Source of the DNA: DATLFA01 sp035525225
GTDB taxonomy: Bacteria; Actinomycetota; Acidimicrobiia; Acidimicrobiales; WLNW01
Assembly: GCA_035525225.1 (NCBI GenBank)
Contig: DATLFA010000022.1
Coordinates: forward strand, 19,224 to 83,223
DNA length: 64,000 nt
Reading direction: 5' to 3'
In this document: piece by piece, positions 33,765 to 42,271 of the stretch
How positions within the stretch are numbered: position 1 is the first letter of the stretch
Layout: each line of letters begins with the position of its first letter
Translations under genes and position numbers: made by a program
Notes under the pieces: generated by a model
Database searches by the model: none
Seen by the model: the letters and a program-made list of their open reading frames with translations, nothing else
Told to the model about the DNA's origin: nothing

Positions 33765-34430
33765 ATGGCCGAGCACTACGACATCGAGTTCTATTGGGAT
33801 CCGATCTGTCCGTTCGCGTGGATCACGTCGCGCTGGATCGTGAAGGTCGCGGCACAACGCGATTTCCGCGTCGACTGGCGATTCATCGGCCTGCGTTTTC
33901 TCAACGAACATCGCGATTACGCGGAGTTCCCACCGAACTACCTGTCGCTGCACACCAAAGGTCAACGGATGTTGCGCGTCGCCGCTGCAGCGCGCGCCGT
34001 CGACGGTCGTTCGGCGATGGCGGCGCTCTACACGGCCTACGGTGAGTCGATCTGGCACCGTCGTCGCGTTCCGGGCGTAGACAGCTTCGACGGCATCGCG
34101 GACGCGCCCCACCTGCGCTCGTCGTTGCAGCAGGCCGGCATCGACGTGTCGTTCGCCGACGCTGCCGATGATGACCGATTCGACGACGAGTTGCGCGCGG
34201 AGGTCGCGACGGCGCTCTCGCGCACGGGTCCCGGTGTGGGCACGCCCGTCGTCGTCTTCCAACCGCCCGACGGGTTGGCGTTCTTCGGCCCGGTGATCAG
34301 TCGTATCCCCGACGACGCCGATGCGTTGCGCCTGTGGGACGCGGTGTTGACCCTCGGCGCATGGCCCGGGTTCGCCGAGATCAAACGGACGATGCGCGAG
34401 ATGCCGCAGTTACCGCTGCTCGAGCGCTGA
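33765..34430 (+). CDS. Rv2466c-like DsbA-family oxidoreductase lacking the second active-site Cys
   Basis: A 221-residue thioredoxin-fold protein with the DsbA/FrnE helical insertion. It resembles the mycothiol-dependent nitroreductase Rv2466c of Mycobacterium tuberculosis: DPICPFAWITSRW near the N-terminus, FLNEHRDYAEFP, VGTPVVVFQ and LAFFGPVISRIP are all in register with that family. The usual C-P-W-C is here C15-P-F-A18, so only the first cysteine remains. A single Cys would favour a mixed-disulfide or S-transferase chemistry. ATG at 33765. A copy of the hairpin repeat begins at its stop codon. Confidence 0.87.
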   Translation: MAEHYDIEFYWDPICPFAWITSRWIVKVAAQRDFRVDWRFIGLRFLNEHRDYAEFPPNYLSLHTKGQRMLRVAAAARAVDGRSAMAALYTAYGESIWHRRRVPGVDSFDGIADAPHLRSSLQQAGIDVSFADAADDDRFDDELRAEVATALSRTGPGVGTPVVVFQPPDGLAFFGPVISRIPDDADALRLWDAVLTLGAWPGFAEIKRTMREMPQLPLLER

Positions 34431-34471
34431 ATCCCCGCTCGAAGGGCCGCTCGGGCCCTGAATCCCCGCTC
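34430..34471. repeat. hairpin repeat element, copy 4 plus partial copy
   Basis: A full unit (34430-34460, 31 bases) followed by the first 11 bases of another (AATCCCCGCTC). The stem is AGGGCC/GGCCCT, loop GCTCG. It fills the whole gap between the convergent Rv2466c-like gene and the methyltransferase, touching both stop codons, so it may act as a bidirectional terminator. Confidence 0.9.
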
Positions 34472-35222
34472 AGCTGCCTTTGCGGTACACGCACACGTGC
34501 GTGGTCGAGTCGTGGTCGTAGGGCTCCGCGTGCCACCCGCCGTGGCGAGTGGCCAACTCGAGCCCGGCCAACGTGGCGAAGGCATCGAGCTCACCCGGCG
34601 TGGCGTAGCAGAGACGCCATGGGCGTAGCCGCACACCGGCCGGCCCGATCTCGATATGACTGCCGGTGATCAAGTGATCGTGATGGGTGCGGGTGGCGGC
34701 GGTGAGCACAACCGCGTCGTCGCGGATTTCGCGCACCGAGACACCGTCGTCGGGTGCTTCCCCGGGCAGCGGCGGGACGAATGCTTCGACCACGAACGCA
34801 CCGTCGGGGAGAAGCACACGGGCGACCTCGGCGAAGCACGTCTCGATGCGATCGTGCCCTGCGAGATTGAAGAGTGTGTTGAAGGCAACGAGAACCAACG
34901 AGAACGTCGGAGCGAACGGTAGGTCGGCCATGTCGCCGAACACCGCGTGGACACGATGCGCCGTGTCTTTGGTGCGCAGCGCGTCGAGCATCTCAGATGA
35001 TGCGTCGATGCCGACGACCTCGAGGCCGGCGCTGACCAGCGGAAGGGCGATGCGCCCGGTACCCACGCCGAGCTCGAGCACGCGCCCACTGTTCGACAAT
35101 TCGTGCACACGGGCGACGGTTGCCGTGACATCGGAAATGTCGTCGTACCACGCGTCGTACACGTCGGCGAAGCTGCGCCCATAACTCCCCAGATCGGACA
35201 GCGGACGGGTGGGTTGGCCCAT
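34470..35222 (-). CDS. class I SAM-dependent methyltransferase
   Basis: About 250 residues with a Rossmann methyltransferase fold: VLELGVGTGRIALPL for SAM binding, GIDASSEMLDALR, FGDMADLPF and a post-II segment VLVAFNTLFNL. The C-terminal 100 residues form a beta-rich lid. ATG 35222 is chosen, since GAAAG lies upstream; GTG 35243 would add seven residues. The substrate is unknown. Confidence 0.88.
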   Translation of the reverse strand: MGQPTRPLSDLGSYGRSFADVYDAWYDDISDVTATVARVHELSNSGRVLELGVGTGRIALPLVSAGLEVVGIDASSEMLDALRTKDTAHRVHAVFGDMADLPFAPTFSLVLVAFNTLFNLAGHDRIETCFAEVARVLLPDGAFVVEAFVPPLPGEAPDDGVSVREIRDDAVVLTAATRTHHDHLITGSHIEIGPAGVRLRPWRLCYATPGELDAFATLAGLELATRHGGWHAEPYDHDSTTHVCVYRKGS

Positions 35223-35311
35223 GCCGCGAGTCTTTCGCGACACGCGCCAGAATGGGATGCCCTAGCACTCCGCTCCGTGATTGCGGGCCTCGCCGAGGAG
35301 CCGTACGCAAC

Positions 35312-36283
35312 GTGACCCAGCCCTATCAGGCTCCCAACCCGGCTTGGGTCGCGCCCGATGCGGAGCCCGGTGGGGCCGAGTCGCCGGCCGCCCATCGCGC
35401 GGACAGCGGGGCGCCGGGGACCCTCAGCGCGGAGCGCGTGCGCCAGTTGCGCCTGCGTCGACGGTCGGACACCACCTTTCCGGTGCGGCTGCGGCCGATG
35501 CGCCTGGTCGATGTCATGGACGGAGCCTTCGCGGTGTTGAAGTCGCAACCGCGCGCCGTGACGTTGTTGATCTTGCCGATGGTGTTGCCGGTGAGCTTGC
35601 TGCAGGCATATCTCGGGCGCGAGTCGTCCAACGCGTCGATCGTCGAGTTCCTCAGCTCACCTGGTCGTTTCGGGCGAGTTCTCGATGGTCAACGCTGGAG
35701 CGCGGTCGTCTACGTCCTCGATCTCGTGGTGCTGTCGGTGGCGGGGGCACTCATGGGCAAGATGCTCGCGCTCTGGTTCGAGGGCACGGTCCCCGATGCA
35801 TCGGTGGTGCTGCGGGCGAGCGGCCGGTTGATCCCGCGCGCCTTCGCCGCGTTCGTCCTCGTGCATCTCATCGAGGCTGTCGCGGCCGTCGGTCTTCTGG
35901 TGGGCACCCTGCTCGTGATCCCGTTGCTCAGTGTGACCAGCCCGGTGATCGGTGTTGAGAACGTCGGTGCGGTCGCCGCGGTTCGGCGCTCGTGGGCGCT
36001 GACGCGACAGCACTACAAGCACAGTTGCGCGTTTGCATTGTTCGGCGCATCGGTCGTGTTCTTGCTCGGGTTGTTGTTCGGCTGGTTGCCGTCGACGATT
36101 GCCGCGGGCCTGGGCGACGACGGCTACGGTTGGATCGTCGTCGGTTTGGCCTCGGTGATGTTCGCCACGATCACCACCGCATTCATCGCAATCGGGTCGG
36201 TGATCTTCTATCTCGATCTCCGCGTGCGCAGTGAGGGCATGGATATCGAGATCACTGCCACCGAGTTGTTCCCGGATGAATAG
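35312..36283 (+). CDS. conserved membrane protein heading the MoxR/DUF58 cluster
   Basis: A 323-residue protein from GTG 35312 with GAGGAG 12 bases upstream. The first 70 residues are polar (Pro/Ala/Arg-rich), then about six membrane helices begin after the amphipathic VDVMDGAFAVLKSQPRAVTLL. Proteins of this shape (glycerophosphoryl-diester-type membrane domain) precede DUF4129 genes in many actinobacteria. Its last codons overlap the DUF4129 start by eight bases. Function unknown. Confidence 0.82.
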   Translation: MTQPYQAPNPAWVAPDAEPGGAESPAAHRADSGAPGTLSAERVRQLRLRRRSDTTFPVRLRPMRLVDVMDGAFAVLKSQPRAVTLLILPMVLPVSLLQAYLGRESSNASIVEFLSSPGRFGRVLDGQRWSAVVYVLDLVVLSVAGALMGKMLALWFEGTVPDASVVLRASGRLIPRAFAAFVLVHLIEAVAAVGLLVGTLLVIPLLSVTSPVIGVENVGAVAAVRRSWALTRQHYKHSCAFALFGASVVFLLGLLFGWLPSTIAAGLGDDGYGWIVVGLASVMFATITTAFIAIGSVIFYLDLRVRSEGMDIEITATELFPDE

Positions 36284-36935
36284 ACGCTCTTCCTTCGCGT
36301 TGGCGCTGTTGCTCGCCGATCTTCCGACGCCCGACCCACAACCGGACACCGTGAGAGACAAGGCCGATCAGATCCTGAGCGACAGCCAGTTCCGCAGCGG
36401 TTCGAAGAGTGTCGCGGAGCGCGTCTTCGACTGGGTACTCGATCAGATCAGGATCCCGTTCTCCGACGCTGCCGGCGGCAACTCCGTCGTCGGATTCGTG
36501 ATCTTGGTCGTGTTCCTCGCCGGTCTCGTCTATGTCGTGTCGCGCATCCGCTTCGGGATGCCCACGTCGACGAGCGCCGCCGCGGATATCGACATCGACA
36601 TCGAAGAAGACCGTCCTGCCGACGTATGGAGAGCCGATGCCGAGCAGGCCGAGGCTTCCGGTCAATGGAAACTGGCGCTGCGGGCCCGCTACCGGTGGTT
36701 GCTCGGCGAGCTGTTCGAGCGTCAACTGCTCGCCAACGTGCCCGGCCGCACACCCGGTGAATACCGCTCCGACCTGGCGCGCCTCCTGCCCGAGGAGGCG
36801 ACAGCCTCCGCGACGGCTACCGAGCTCTTCGAGCGCGCCTGGTATGGCAACGAGCCGACCGGGCCCGACGAAAATCGACAGTTCCGATCCTGTGCCGAAC
36901 GGGTAATCGCCGCCGCAGAGCGGGCCCTCGTATGA
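36276..36935 (+). CDS. DUF4129-domain membrane protein
   Basis: A 219-residue protein. It has a hydrophobic N-terminus, an external segment (TPDPQPDTVRDKADQILSD), one strong membrane helix (VVGFVILVVFLAGLVYVVS, about 73-91), and a cytoplasmic helical domain with the DUF4129 features WKLALRARYRWLLGELFERQLL and RTPGEYRSDL. ATG 36276 overlaps the preceding stop and its own stop overlaps the DUF4350 start (ATGAG). DUF4129 occurs with MoxR and DUF58 proteins and with transglutaminases; its role is unknown. Confidence 0.87.
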   Translation: MNRRSSFALALLLADLPTPDPQPDTVRDKADQILSDSQFRSGSKSVAERVFDWVLDQIRIPFSDAAGGNSVVGFVILVVFLAGLVYVVSRIRFGMPTSTSAAADIDIDIEEDRPADVWRADAEQAEASGQWKLALRARYRWLLGELFERQLLANVPGRTPGEYRSDLARLLPEEATASATATELFERAWYGNEPTGPDENRQFRSCAERVIAAAERALV

Positions 36936-38035
36936 GTGGGTCGCGTCGCGGGTTGCTGTGGGTGGGGCTCGTCGTCATCGTCATCATCGGGTTCGCGGTC
37001 GTCGGTCGCGGTGACGACGGTTCGACGACGCCGCTCGCACCGGACAGCACGTCGGCGTCGGGTATGCGCGCGCTGGTGTTGCTCGCCGAATCGTTCGGGG
37101 CCGACGTCGATGTCGTCGATGGTGCCCCGGCAAGCGATCGCGCGGTGGCGTTCATGCCGTCGGACCGGTTCGGGCGCACGGACACGTCGGACATGCGCCG
37201 TTGGATCAGCGACGGCGGCATCCTCGTCGTCGCCGATCCCCAGTCGACATTCGTACCTAGGCTCGGCGGCCTGCTCGGGTCTGGAGTCGTGCAGGACAAC
37301 ACGCTCGACGCCGGTGATTGCACTATCGCCGCGCTGTCCGGGGCGCAGACGCTGAGCGTCGATGGCGCGTTCCTCTACCGGCCACCCGCGTCGTCGACGC
37401 GCTGCTTCACCGCGAACGGCGACGCGCTGATCGTGGCGATCCCCGAAGGCAGGGGCACCATCGTGGCGGTCGGCGGCTCGGCCATCTTTCAGAACGGCAA
37501 ACTCGACGAGGCCGACAATGCGGTCGTCGCGGTCAGCCTTCTCGCACCGAAGCAGGGGACGAAAGTTGCCTTCGTGCGCGGCCCGTCGTTCGGAGCGGGC
37601 GAGGAGACGCTGTGGGGAATCATCCGCCCCGGCATCCGGTACGGATTCCTGCAAGTCGCAATCGCGTTCTTGCTCTTCGCGATCTGGCGGGGTCGCCGCC
37701 TCGGCCGGCCGGTGCTCGAGATACCACGGATCGAGATCGAAGGATCCGAGTTCGTCGAAGCGGTCGGCCATCTGCTCGAGCGCACGAACTCGCCGACGTA
37801 CGCCGCGGCGGTACTGCGCGCCGATGCTCGCCGTGAGATCGCGCGACGCGTCGGGGGACCGCGGGCCGACGACCCCGAGGCGCTCGCCGCACTGCTCGAC
37901 GTGCGTCTCGGCGCCGATCGCAATCGCGTTCGCGCGCTGGTCACCGACACCCACGTCGCCGACGAGAACGAACTCGTCGCGCTGGCCCAACAATTGCATT
38001 CGCTTCGTCAGGAGGTTCTGAGTGGCAAACGATGA
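36932..38035 (+). CDS. DUF4350-domain membrane protein
   Basis: A 367-residue protein. An N-terminal anchor (about 9-25) is followed by an extracytoplasmic domain resembling a GATase-like fold (MRALVLLAESFGADV, WISDGGILVVADP, GRGTIVAVGGSAIFQN). A second membrane helix lies near 248-265, and a cytoplasmic helical tail (EFVEAVGHLLERT) follows. This matches DUF4350 partners of MoxR/DUF58 clusters. Its end overlaps the MoxR start by 14 bases. Confidence 0.87.
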   Translation: MSGSRRGLLWVGLVVIVIIGFAVVGRGDDGSTTPLAPDSTSASGMRALVLLAESFGADVDVVDGAPASDRAVAFMPSDRFGRTDTSDMRRWISDGGILVVADPQSTFVPRLGGLLGSGVVQDNTLDAGDCTIAALSGAQTLSVDGAFLYRPPASSTRCFTANGDALIVAIPEGRGTIVAVGGSAIFQNGKLDEADNAVVAVSLLAPKQGTKVAFVRGPSFGAGEETLWGIIRPGIRYGFLQVAIAFLLFAIWRGRRLGRPVLEIPRIEIEGSEFVEAVGHLLERTNSPTYAAAVLRADARREIARRVGGPRADDPEALAALLDVRLGADRNRVRALVTDTHVADENELVALAQQLHSLRQEVLSGKR

Positions 38036-39104
38036 AGGTGCGATCCCACCACCACCACCACCCGCCCAACCACCCGCCCAACCACCCGCCCCACCGGCAC
38101 CATCCCCGCCGAGCTATGAACCACCCACTCCCGCGCACATGTCGGCGACGGTCGACGAATCGGCGCGCGAGCCGATCATCGCGATCCGGCGTGAGATCGC
38201 GAAGGCGGTCGTCGGCCAGGACGGTGTGCTGTCGGGTCTTGTCGCCGCGTTGCTCGTGCGTGGTCACGTCTTGCTCGAAGGTGTGCCGGGCGTGGCCAAG
38301 ACGTTGTTGGTCAAGACCCTCGCGGCGTCGCTCGACCTCGACTTCAAACGAATTCAGTTCACGCCCGACCTGATGCCATCCGACGTACTCGGACAGATGA
38401 TCTACATGCAAGAGGAGAGCACCTTCCGTTTCCGCGAAGGACCGGTCTTCACCAACTTGTTGTTGGCCGACGAGATCAATCGAACACCACCGAAGACACA
38501 GTCCGCTCTGCTCGAGGTCATGGAGGAGCGCCAGGTGTCCATAGACGGTCGCAGCCGTGCGCTGCCCGACCCCTTCGTAGTCGTCGCGACACAGAACCCC
38601 GTCGAATACGAGGGCACCTACCCGTTGCCCGAGGCGCAACTCGACCGGTTCTTGTTCAAGCTGACGGTCGCGTATCCATCGGCCCAGCAAGAACACGAGA
38701 TCGTGCGTCGCCACGATCTCGGGCTCAACCCGCATGACCTGGCATCGGTAGGTGTGCGCGCCGTCGCGAGTGTGGCCGATCTCTCGCGTGCCCGCGAACA
38801 GGTCGGTGCGCTGCGTGTCGAAGACCCGGTACTCGGCTACATGGTGGCGCTCGCGCGAGCGACGCGTGATTCGCCGTCGCTGTCGCTGGGCGCCTCGCCG
38901 CGGGCCACGGCCATGTTGTTGCGCGCCGCGAAGGCATGGGCGTGGTTGTCCGGCCGGGCCTACGTCACGCCCGACGAGGTGAAGGCGGTGCTCAAGCCGG
39001 CGTTTCGCCATCGCGTGCAGCTGCGCCCCGAGCTCGAACTCGAAGGAGCGACCACCGACTCCGTTCTCGACGGCTTGCTCGCCACGGTGCCGGCACCACG
39101 GTAG
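38022..39104 (+). CDS. MoxR-family AAA ATPase
   Basis: A 360-residue AAA+ ATPase of the MoxR type. It starts at GTG 38022 with an unusual 35-residue Pro/Ala tail made of repeated PPAQPPAQ units, then Walker A EGVPGVAKTLLVK, Walker B LLLADEINRTPPKTQSALLEVM and sensor 1 ATQNPVEYEGTYPLPEAQLDRF. MoxR ATPases act as chaperones that mature or load metal on VWA-type partners. DUF58, directly downstream, is the usual partner. Confidence 0.95.
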   Translation: MANDEGAIPPPPPPAQPPAQPPAPPAPSPPSYEPPTPAHMSATVDESAREPIIAIRREIAKAVVGQDGVLSGLVAALLVRGHVLLEGVPGVAKTLLVKTLAASLDLDFKRIQFTPDLMPSDVLGQMIYMQEESTFRFREGPVFTNLLLADEINRTPPKTQSALLEVMEERQVSIDGRSRALPDPFVVVATQNPVEYEGTYPLPEAQLDRFLFKLTVAYPSAQQEHEIVRRHDLGLNPHDLASVGVRAVASVADLSRAREQVGALRVEDPVLGYMVALARATRDSPSLSLGASPRATAMLLRAAKAWAWLSGRAYVTPDEVKAVLKPAFRHRVQLRPELELEGATTDSVLDGLLATVPAPR

Positions 39105-39111
39105 GAATTCG

Positions 39112-40419
39112 ATGCCCGTACCGACTCGCCGACTCGCGGCACTCTTCGTCATCTCGGCGATCGCGCTGGCGCTGAGCGCGTCGCCTCAACCCGAAACCTG
39201 GATCGTCGTCGTCGGCGTTCTCGTGGCGCTCTCGATCGTCGATTTCGCGTTGGCGGTGCGTCCGCGCACCATCGAGGTGCGTCGTGAAGTCCCACCCTTC
39301 ATCGCGTTGGGGACACCTGCGACCATCCGGTGGTCGTTGCACAACCCCACGCAGCGTCCCGCCGTCGTGGTGTTCGCCGACGAGTTGGCGCCGTCGCTGG
39401 GCGCGGCGACGCGCCGGCTGCGCATGAGAGTGCCCCCCCGCTCGACCGGCACTGTCGGCGTCGATCTGCGACCGACACGGCGAGGCGAGTTCTTGGTCGA
39501 CGAGATCGCCCTGCGTATCGAAGGACCGCTCGGTCTGGTGGCGCGTCAGCGGACCCGCCACTTGCCGATGAGTATCAAGGTGTTCCCTTCGTTTCGTTCG
39601 AAGGACGAAGCAGAACTGCGCATCAACAAAGCTCGCATCCTCGATATCGGCCTACGGTCGGCGAAGGGCCTCGGTGGCGGCACGGAGTTCGATCAATTGC
39701 GCGAGTACACCGTCGATGACGACTTCCGCCGCGTCGATTGGGCGGCGACAGCCCGCAGCGGTCGCGCGATCGTGCGCACGTACCGCGCCGAGAGGAACCA
39801 AACCGTCATCAACCTGCTGGACAACGGCCGGGTGATGGCGGGCACGGTCGAGGGCGTGGCGCGCATCGAGCACGCGATGGACGCAGTGATGACGCTCACG
39901 ACGGTGGCGACGCGGCTCGGCGATCGTTGCGGCCTGCTGGCGTTCGACCAAGAGGTTCGGGCAGTGGTGCCCGCGTCGAACTCGCGCAGTCAACTCGGGC
40001 GGGTGGTCGAGGCGATATTCGATCTCGAGCCCGTGTTTGCCGAAAGCGACTATCGCGGTGCATTCAACGAAACGATCGTGCGCTTTCGCCGCCGGGCCAT
40101 GCTCGTCATCTTCACCGATCTCGTCGAACAAGCGGTGGGCGAATCGCTGCTCCCGTCGTTGGGGTTGATCGCGCGCAATCACGTGGTGGTGATCGCGGCC
40201 GTGCAGGATCCCGCCGTTGTCGGCTGGGCCCACGGCGCCGCGGTCACCGACGAGGACGTCTACCGCAAGGTCGCCGCGATCGGGGCGCTGGACGAGCGGC
40301 GACGAACTGTCGCGCGGTTGCAGCGACTCGGCGCCACCGTGATCGACGCGCCACCGCGTGCGCTGCCGCTGGAGTTGGCCGACGCCTACCTGAGAGTGAA
40401 GGCCACCGGTCGTTTGTGA
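39112..40419 (+). CDS. DUF58 (VWA-like) protein
   Basis: A 435-residue protein with two N-terminal membrane helices (about 9-22 and 31-46), a beta-sandwich segment, and the DUF58 core: GLGGGTEFDQLREYTVDDDFRRVDWAATARSGRAIVRTY. A VWA-like fold follows with a DNGRVM metal-site strand instead of the canonical DxSxS. It begins seven bases after moxR. The protein probably displays its large domain in the cytoplasm for MoxR. Confidence 0.92.
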   Translation: MPVPTRRLAALFVISAIALALSASPQPETWIVVVGVLVALSIVDFALAVRPRTIEVRREVPPFIALGTPATIRWSLHNPTQRPAVVVFADELAPSLGAATRRLRMRVPPRSTGTVGVDLRPTRRGEFLVDEIALRIEGPLGLVARQRTRHLPMSIKVFPSFRSKDEAELRINKARILDIGLRSAKGLGGGTEFDQLREYTVDDDFRRVDWAATARSGRAIVRTYRAERNQTVINLLDNGRVMAGTVEGVARIEHAMDAVMTLTTVATRLGDRCGLLAFDQEVRAVVPASNSRSQLGRVVEAIFDLEPVFAESDYRGAFNETIVRFRRRAMLVIFTDLVEQAVGESLLPSLGLIARNHVVVIAAVQDPAVVGWAHGAAVTDEDVYRKVAAIGALDERRRTVARLQRLGATVIDAPPRALPLELADAYLRVKATGRL

Positions 40420-40423
40420 ACGG

Positions 40424-41410
40424 TCACCGTGCTTCGCCGAACGAGCCGGTGAAGCCCTGCGCGACCGCGTTGCGGCCGAAGACCACGATGTAGGTCCAGA
40501 ACGTGAGCCCGACGATCGCGCCGATGCCGACGCGCATCTCGGTCGGCAAACCCGACGGTGTGACGAATCCCTCGATGATGCCGGCAATCACGAACGCGAG
40601 GATCAAGCCGACGAGAATCGTGACCGCGCGTCGGCCCTCGTTGGCCAGCGCGCGCGTGCGCGTGTGTTCGCCCGGTGCGATGAGCGCCCAGCCGAGGCTC
40701 AGGCCGGCGGCGCCGGCGACGACGATCGCGGAGAGTTCGAGCAGACCGTGGGGCAGTATGAGGCCGTAGAACTTGGGCCACTTGCCGGAGCTATGGAAGA
40801 GACCGGCCGCGATGCCGACGTTGGCGCCATTGAAGATCAACAGATACGCGGTCGGCAGGCAGAATGCGATACCGCCGACGAACGCCAGGAACGAGACTCG
40901 GATGTTATTGACCAGAACCTTGGTGCTGAAGGCCGCCGCTGCTTCGGACGAGTAGTAGTTCTCGAAGTCCTCTTCGAGGTAGGCCTGCTGCAACTCGGGT
41001 GAGATCGCCACATCGCGGGCGCGATCGGAGTTGGATATCCATGCTCCGACGGCCAAGGCCGGTAGGAACAGCAGCAGCGCACTCACGACGACGAAGCGGC
41101 GGGCGTGCCACACGGCCGCGGGAAAGGTGCGGGTGAAGAAGCGACCGATCGCCCGACCGGCACGCGGCGGCGTCGAATAGATGACCGCCGATGCCGACCC
41201 GACCGTGCGCGACAGGCGGGCAGAGAGCGCGGGATCGTTGAAATGCGTGTGCACGTACGACAGATGGGCTGATGCCCTTTGGTACAGCTGGAGCAGCCGC
41301 TCGACTTCGGCCGGCGACAACCTCGCTCCCATCGTGCCGGCACGGTCGACGAGCGCGTCGAGCTCGCGCCAAGTGGATTCGTTGAGCGCCATGTAACGGT
41401 CGATGTCCAC
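40424..41410 (-). CDS. stage II sporulation protein M-like (SpoIIM/DUF95) membrane protein
   Basis: A 328-residue protein with an N-terminal helical domain (about 1-95: ESTWRELDALVDRAG) and five or six membrane helices. It contains the SpoIIM-type core (NNIRVSFLAFVGGIAFCLPTAYLLIFNGANVG, PHGLLELSAIVVAGAAGLSLG). GTG 41410 is preferred over ATG 41392 because AAGG lies six bases upstream. It is convergent with DUF58 (four bases) and divergent from the RDD gene, the usual order in this cluster. No sporulation role is implied. Confidence 0.88.
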   Translation of the reverse strand: MDIDRYMALNESTWRELDALVDRAGTMGARLSPAEVERLLQLYQRASAHLSYVHTHFNDPALSARLSRTVGSASAVIYSTPPRAGRAIGRFFTRTFPAAVWHARRFVVVSALLLFLPALAVGAWISNSDRARDVAISPELQQAYLEEDFENYYSSEAAAAFSTKVLVNNIRVSFLAFVGGIAFCLPTAYLLIFNGANVGIAAGLFHSSGKWPKFYGLILPHGLLELSAIVVAGAAGLSLGWALIAPGEHTRTRALANEGRRAVTILVGLILAFVIAGIIEGFVTPSGLPTEMRVGIGAIVGLTFWTYIVVFGRNAVAQGFTGSFGEAR

Positions 41411-41432
41411 GCGCCTTGTACGGTACTGGATC

Positions 41433-42251
41433 GTGGCCGTGACACAGCGCTCTCCATCACGGGGCATCGTCACGCCCGAGGCGGTGCTCCTCGATTTCGA
41501 AGTTGCCGGTCTCGCGTCACGGCTCATGTCGAGGCTGATCGATTGCCTGGTGCTTATGGGCGGGTTCTGGGCACTCAGCATAGGGATCAACTTCATCCAG
41601 CTCTCGGTCGGCGATACGGCCGCGATCGTCGTGATCCTCGTCGGCATGTCCGTGCTGTTCTTCGGCTACCCGATCGTCGCCGAGCTGCGCATGCAAGGGC
41701 GCACGTTCGGCCGGCGCGCACTCGGCCTTCGGGTGGTGACGAACGAGGGCGGCCCCATTCGCGCTCGACACGCGGTCGTCCGCAGTCTCTTCCAGCTGAT
41801 CGATCTTCCGTTCGGTATCGGCGTGATCGCCGGTGTGATGACGCCGCGCACGCAGCGCTGTGGCGACCTTGCCGCAGGCACGTTCGTCATCCGAGAACCG
41901 AAGCAGAGCAAGACGGTCGGGGCGGTTGTCTTCCCGACGCCGCCCGGGTACGAGGGCTACATCAGCCTGCTCGATGTCGCGACGTTGACGACGGCTCAGT
42001 ACGAACTGTTGCGCTCGTTCCTGTTGCGAGTACTCGAGTTGGATCCCCCGAGCCGGGCCCGTATCGCCGACCGGCTGGCGCGGCCGTTGGCGCGCCAACT
42101 GCGCCATACACCGCCGCCCACGATCGGTGCCGAGATGTTCATCGTGTGCGTCGTCGCCGCCTATCAGCGCCGCCACGGCACTCCGTCGCCCGTCTGGTCC
42201 GGTTACGGCTGGACCAGTGCTCGAGCGGCACCCGGCGGAGCGGGAAGCTAA
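41433..42251 (+). CDS. RDD-family membrane protein
   Basis: About 272 residues. The RDD domain opens with VAGLASRLMSRLIDCLVLMGG (the Arg-Asp pair) and has three helices with FGRRALGLRVVTNEGG, then a cytoplasmic C-terminal domain of about 120 residues. The start is uncertain: GTG 41433 or 41439 are plausible, while ATG 41403 would overlap the divergent SpoIIM-like gene. RDD proteins are linked to ion transport in some bacteria; here it travels with SpoIIM, DUF58 and MoxR. Confidence 0.87.
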   Translation: MAVTQRSPSRGIVTPEAVLLDFEVAGLASRLMSRLIDCLVLMGGFWALSIGINFIQLSVGDTAAIVVILVGMSVLFFGYPIVAELRMQGRTFGRRALGLRVVTNEGGPIRARHAVVRSLFQLIDLPFGIGVIAGVMTPRTQRCGDLAAGTFVIREPKQSKTVGAVVFPTPPGYEGYISLLDVATLTTAQYELLRSFLLRVLELDPPSRARIADRLARPLARQLRHTPPPTIGAEMFIVCVVAAYQRRHGTPSPVWSGYGWTSARAAPGGAGS

Positions 42252-42271
42252 TGCCTCGATAGCCTGACTGC

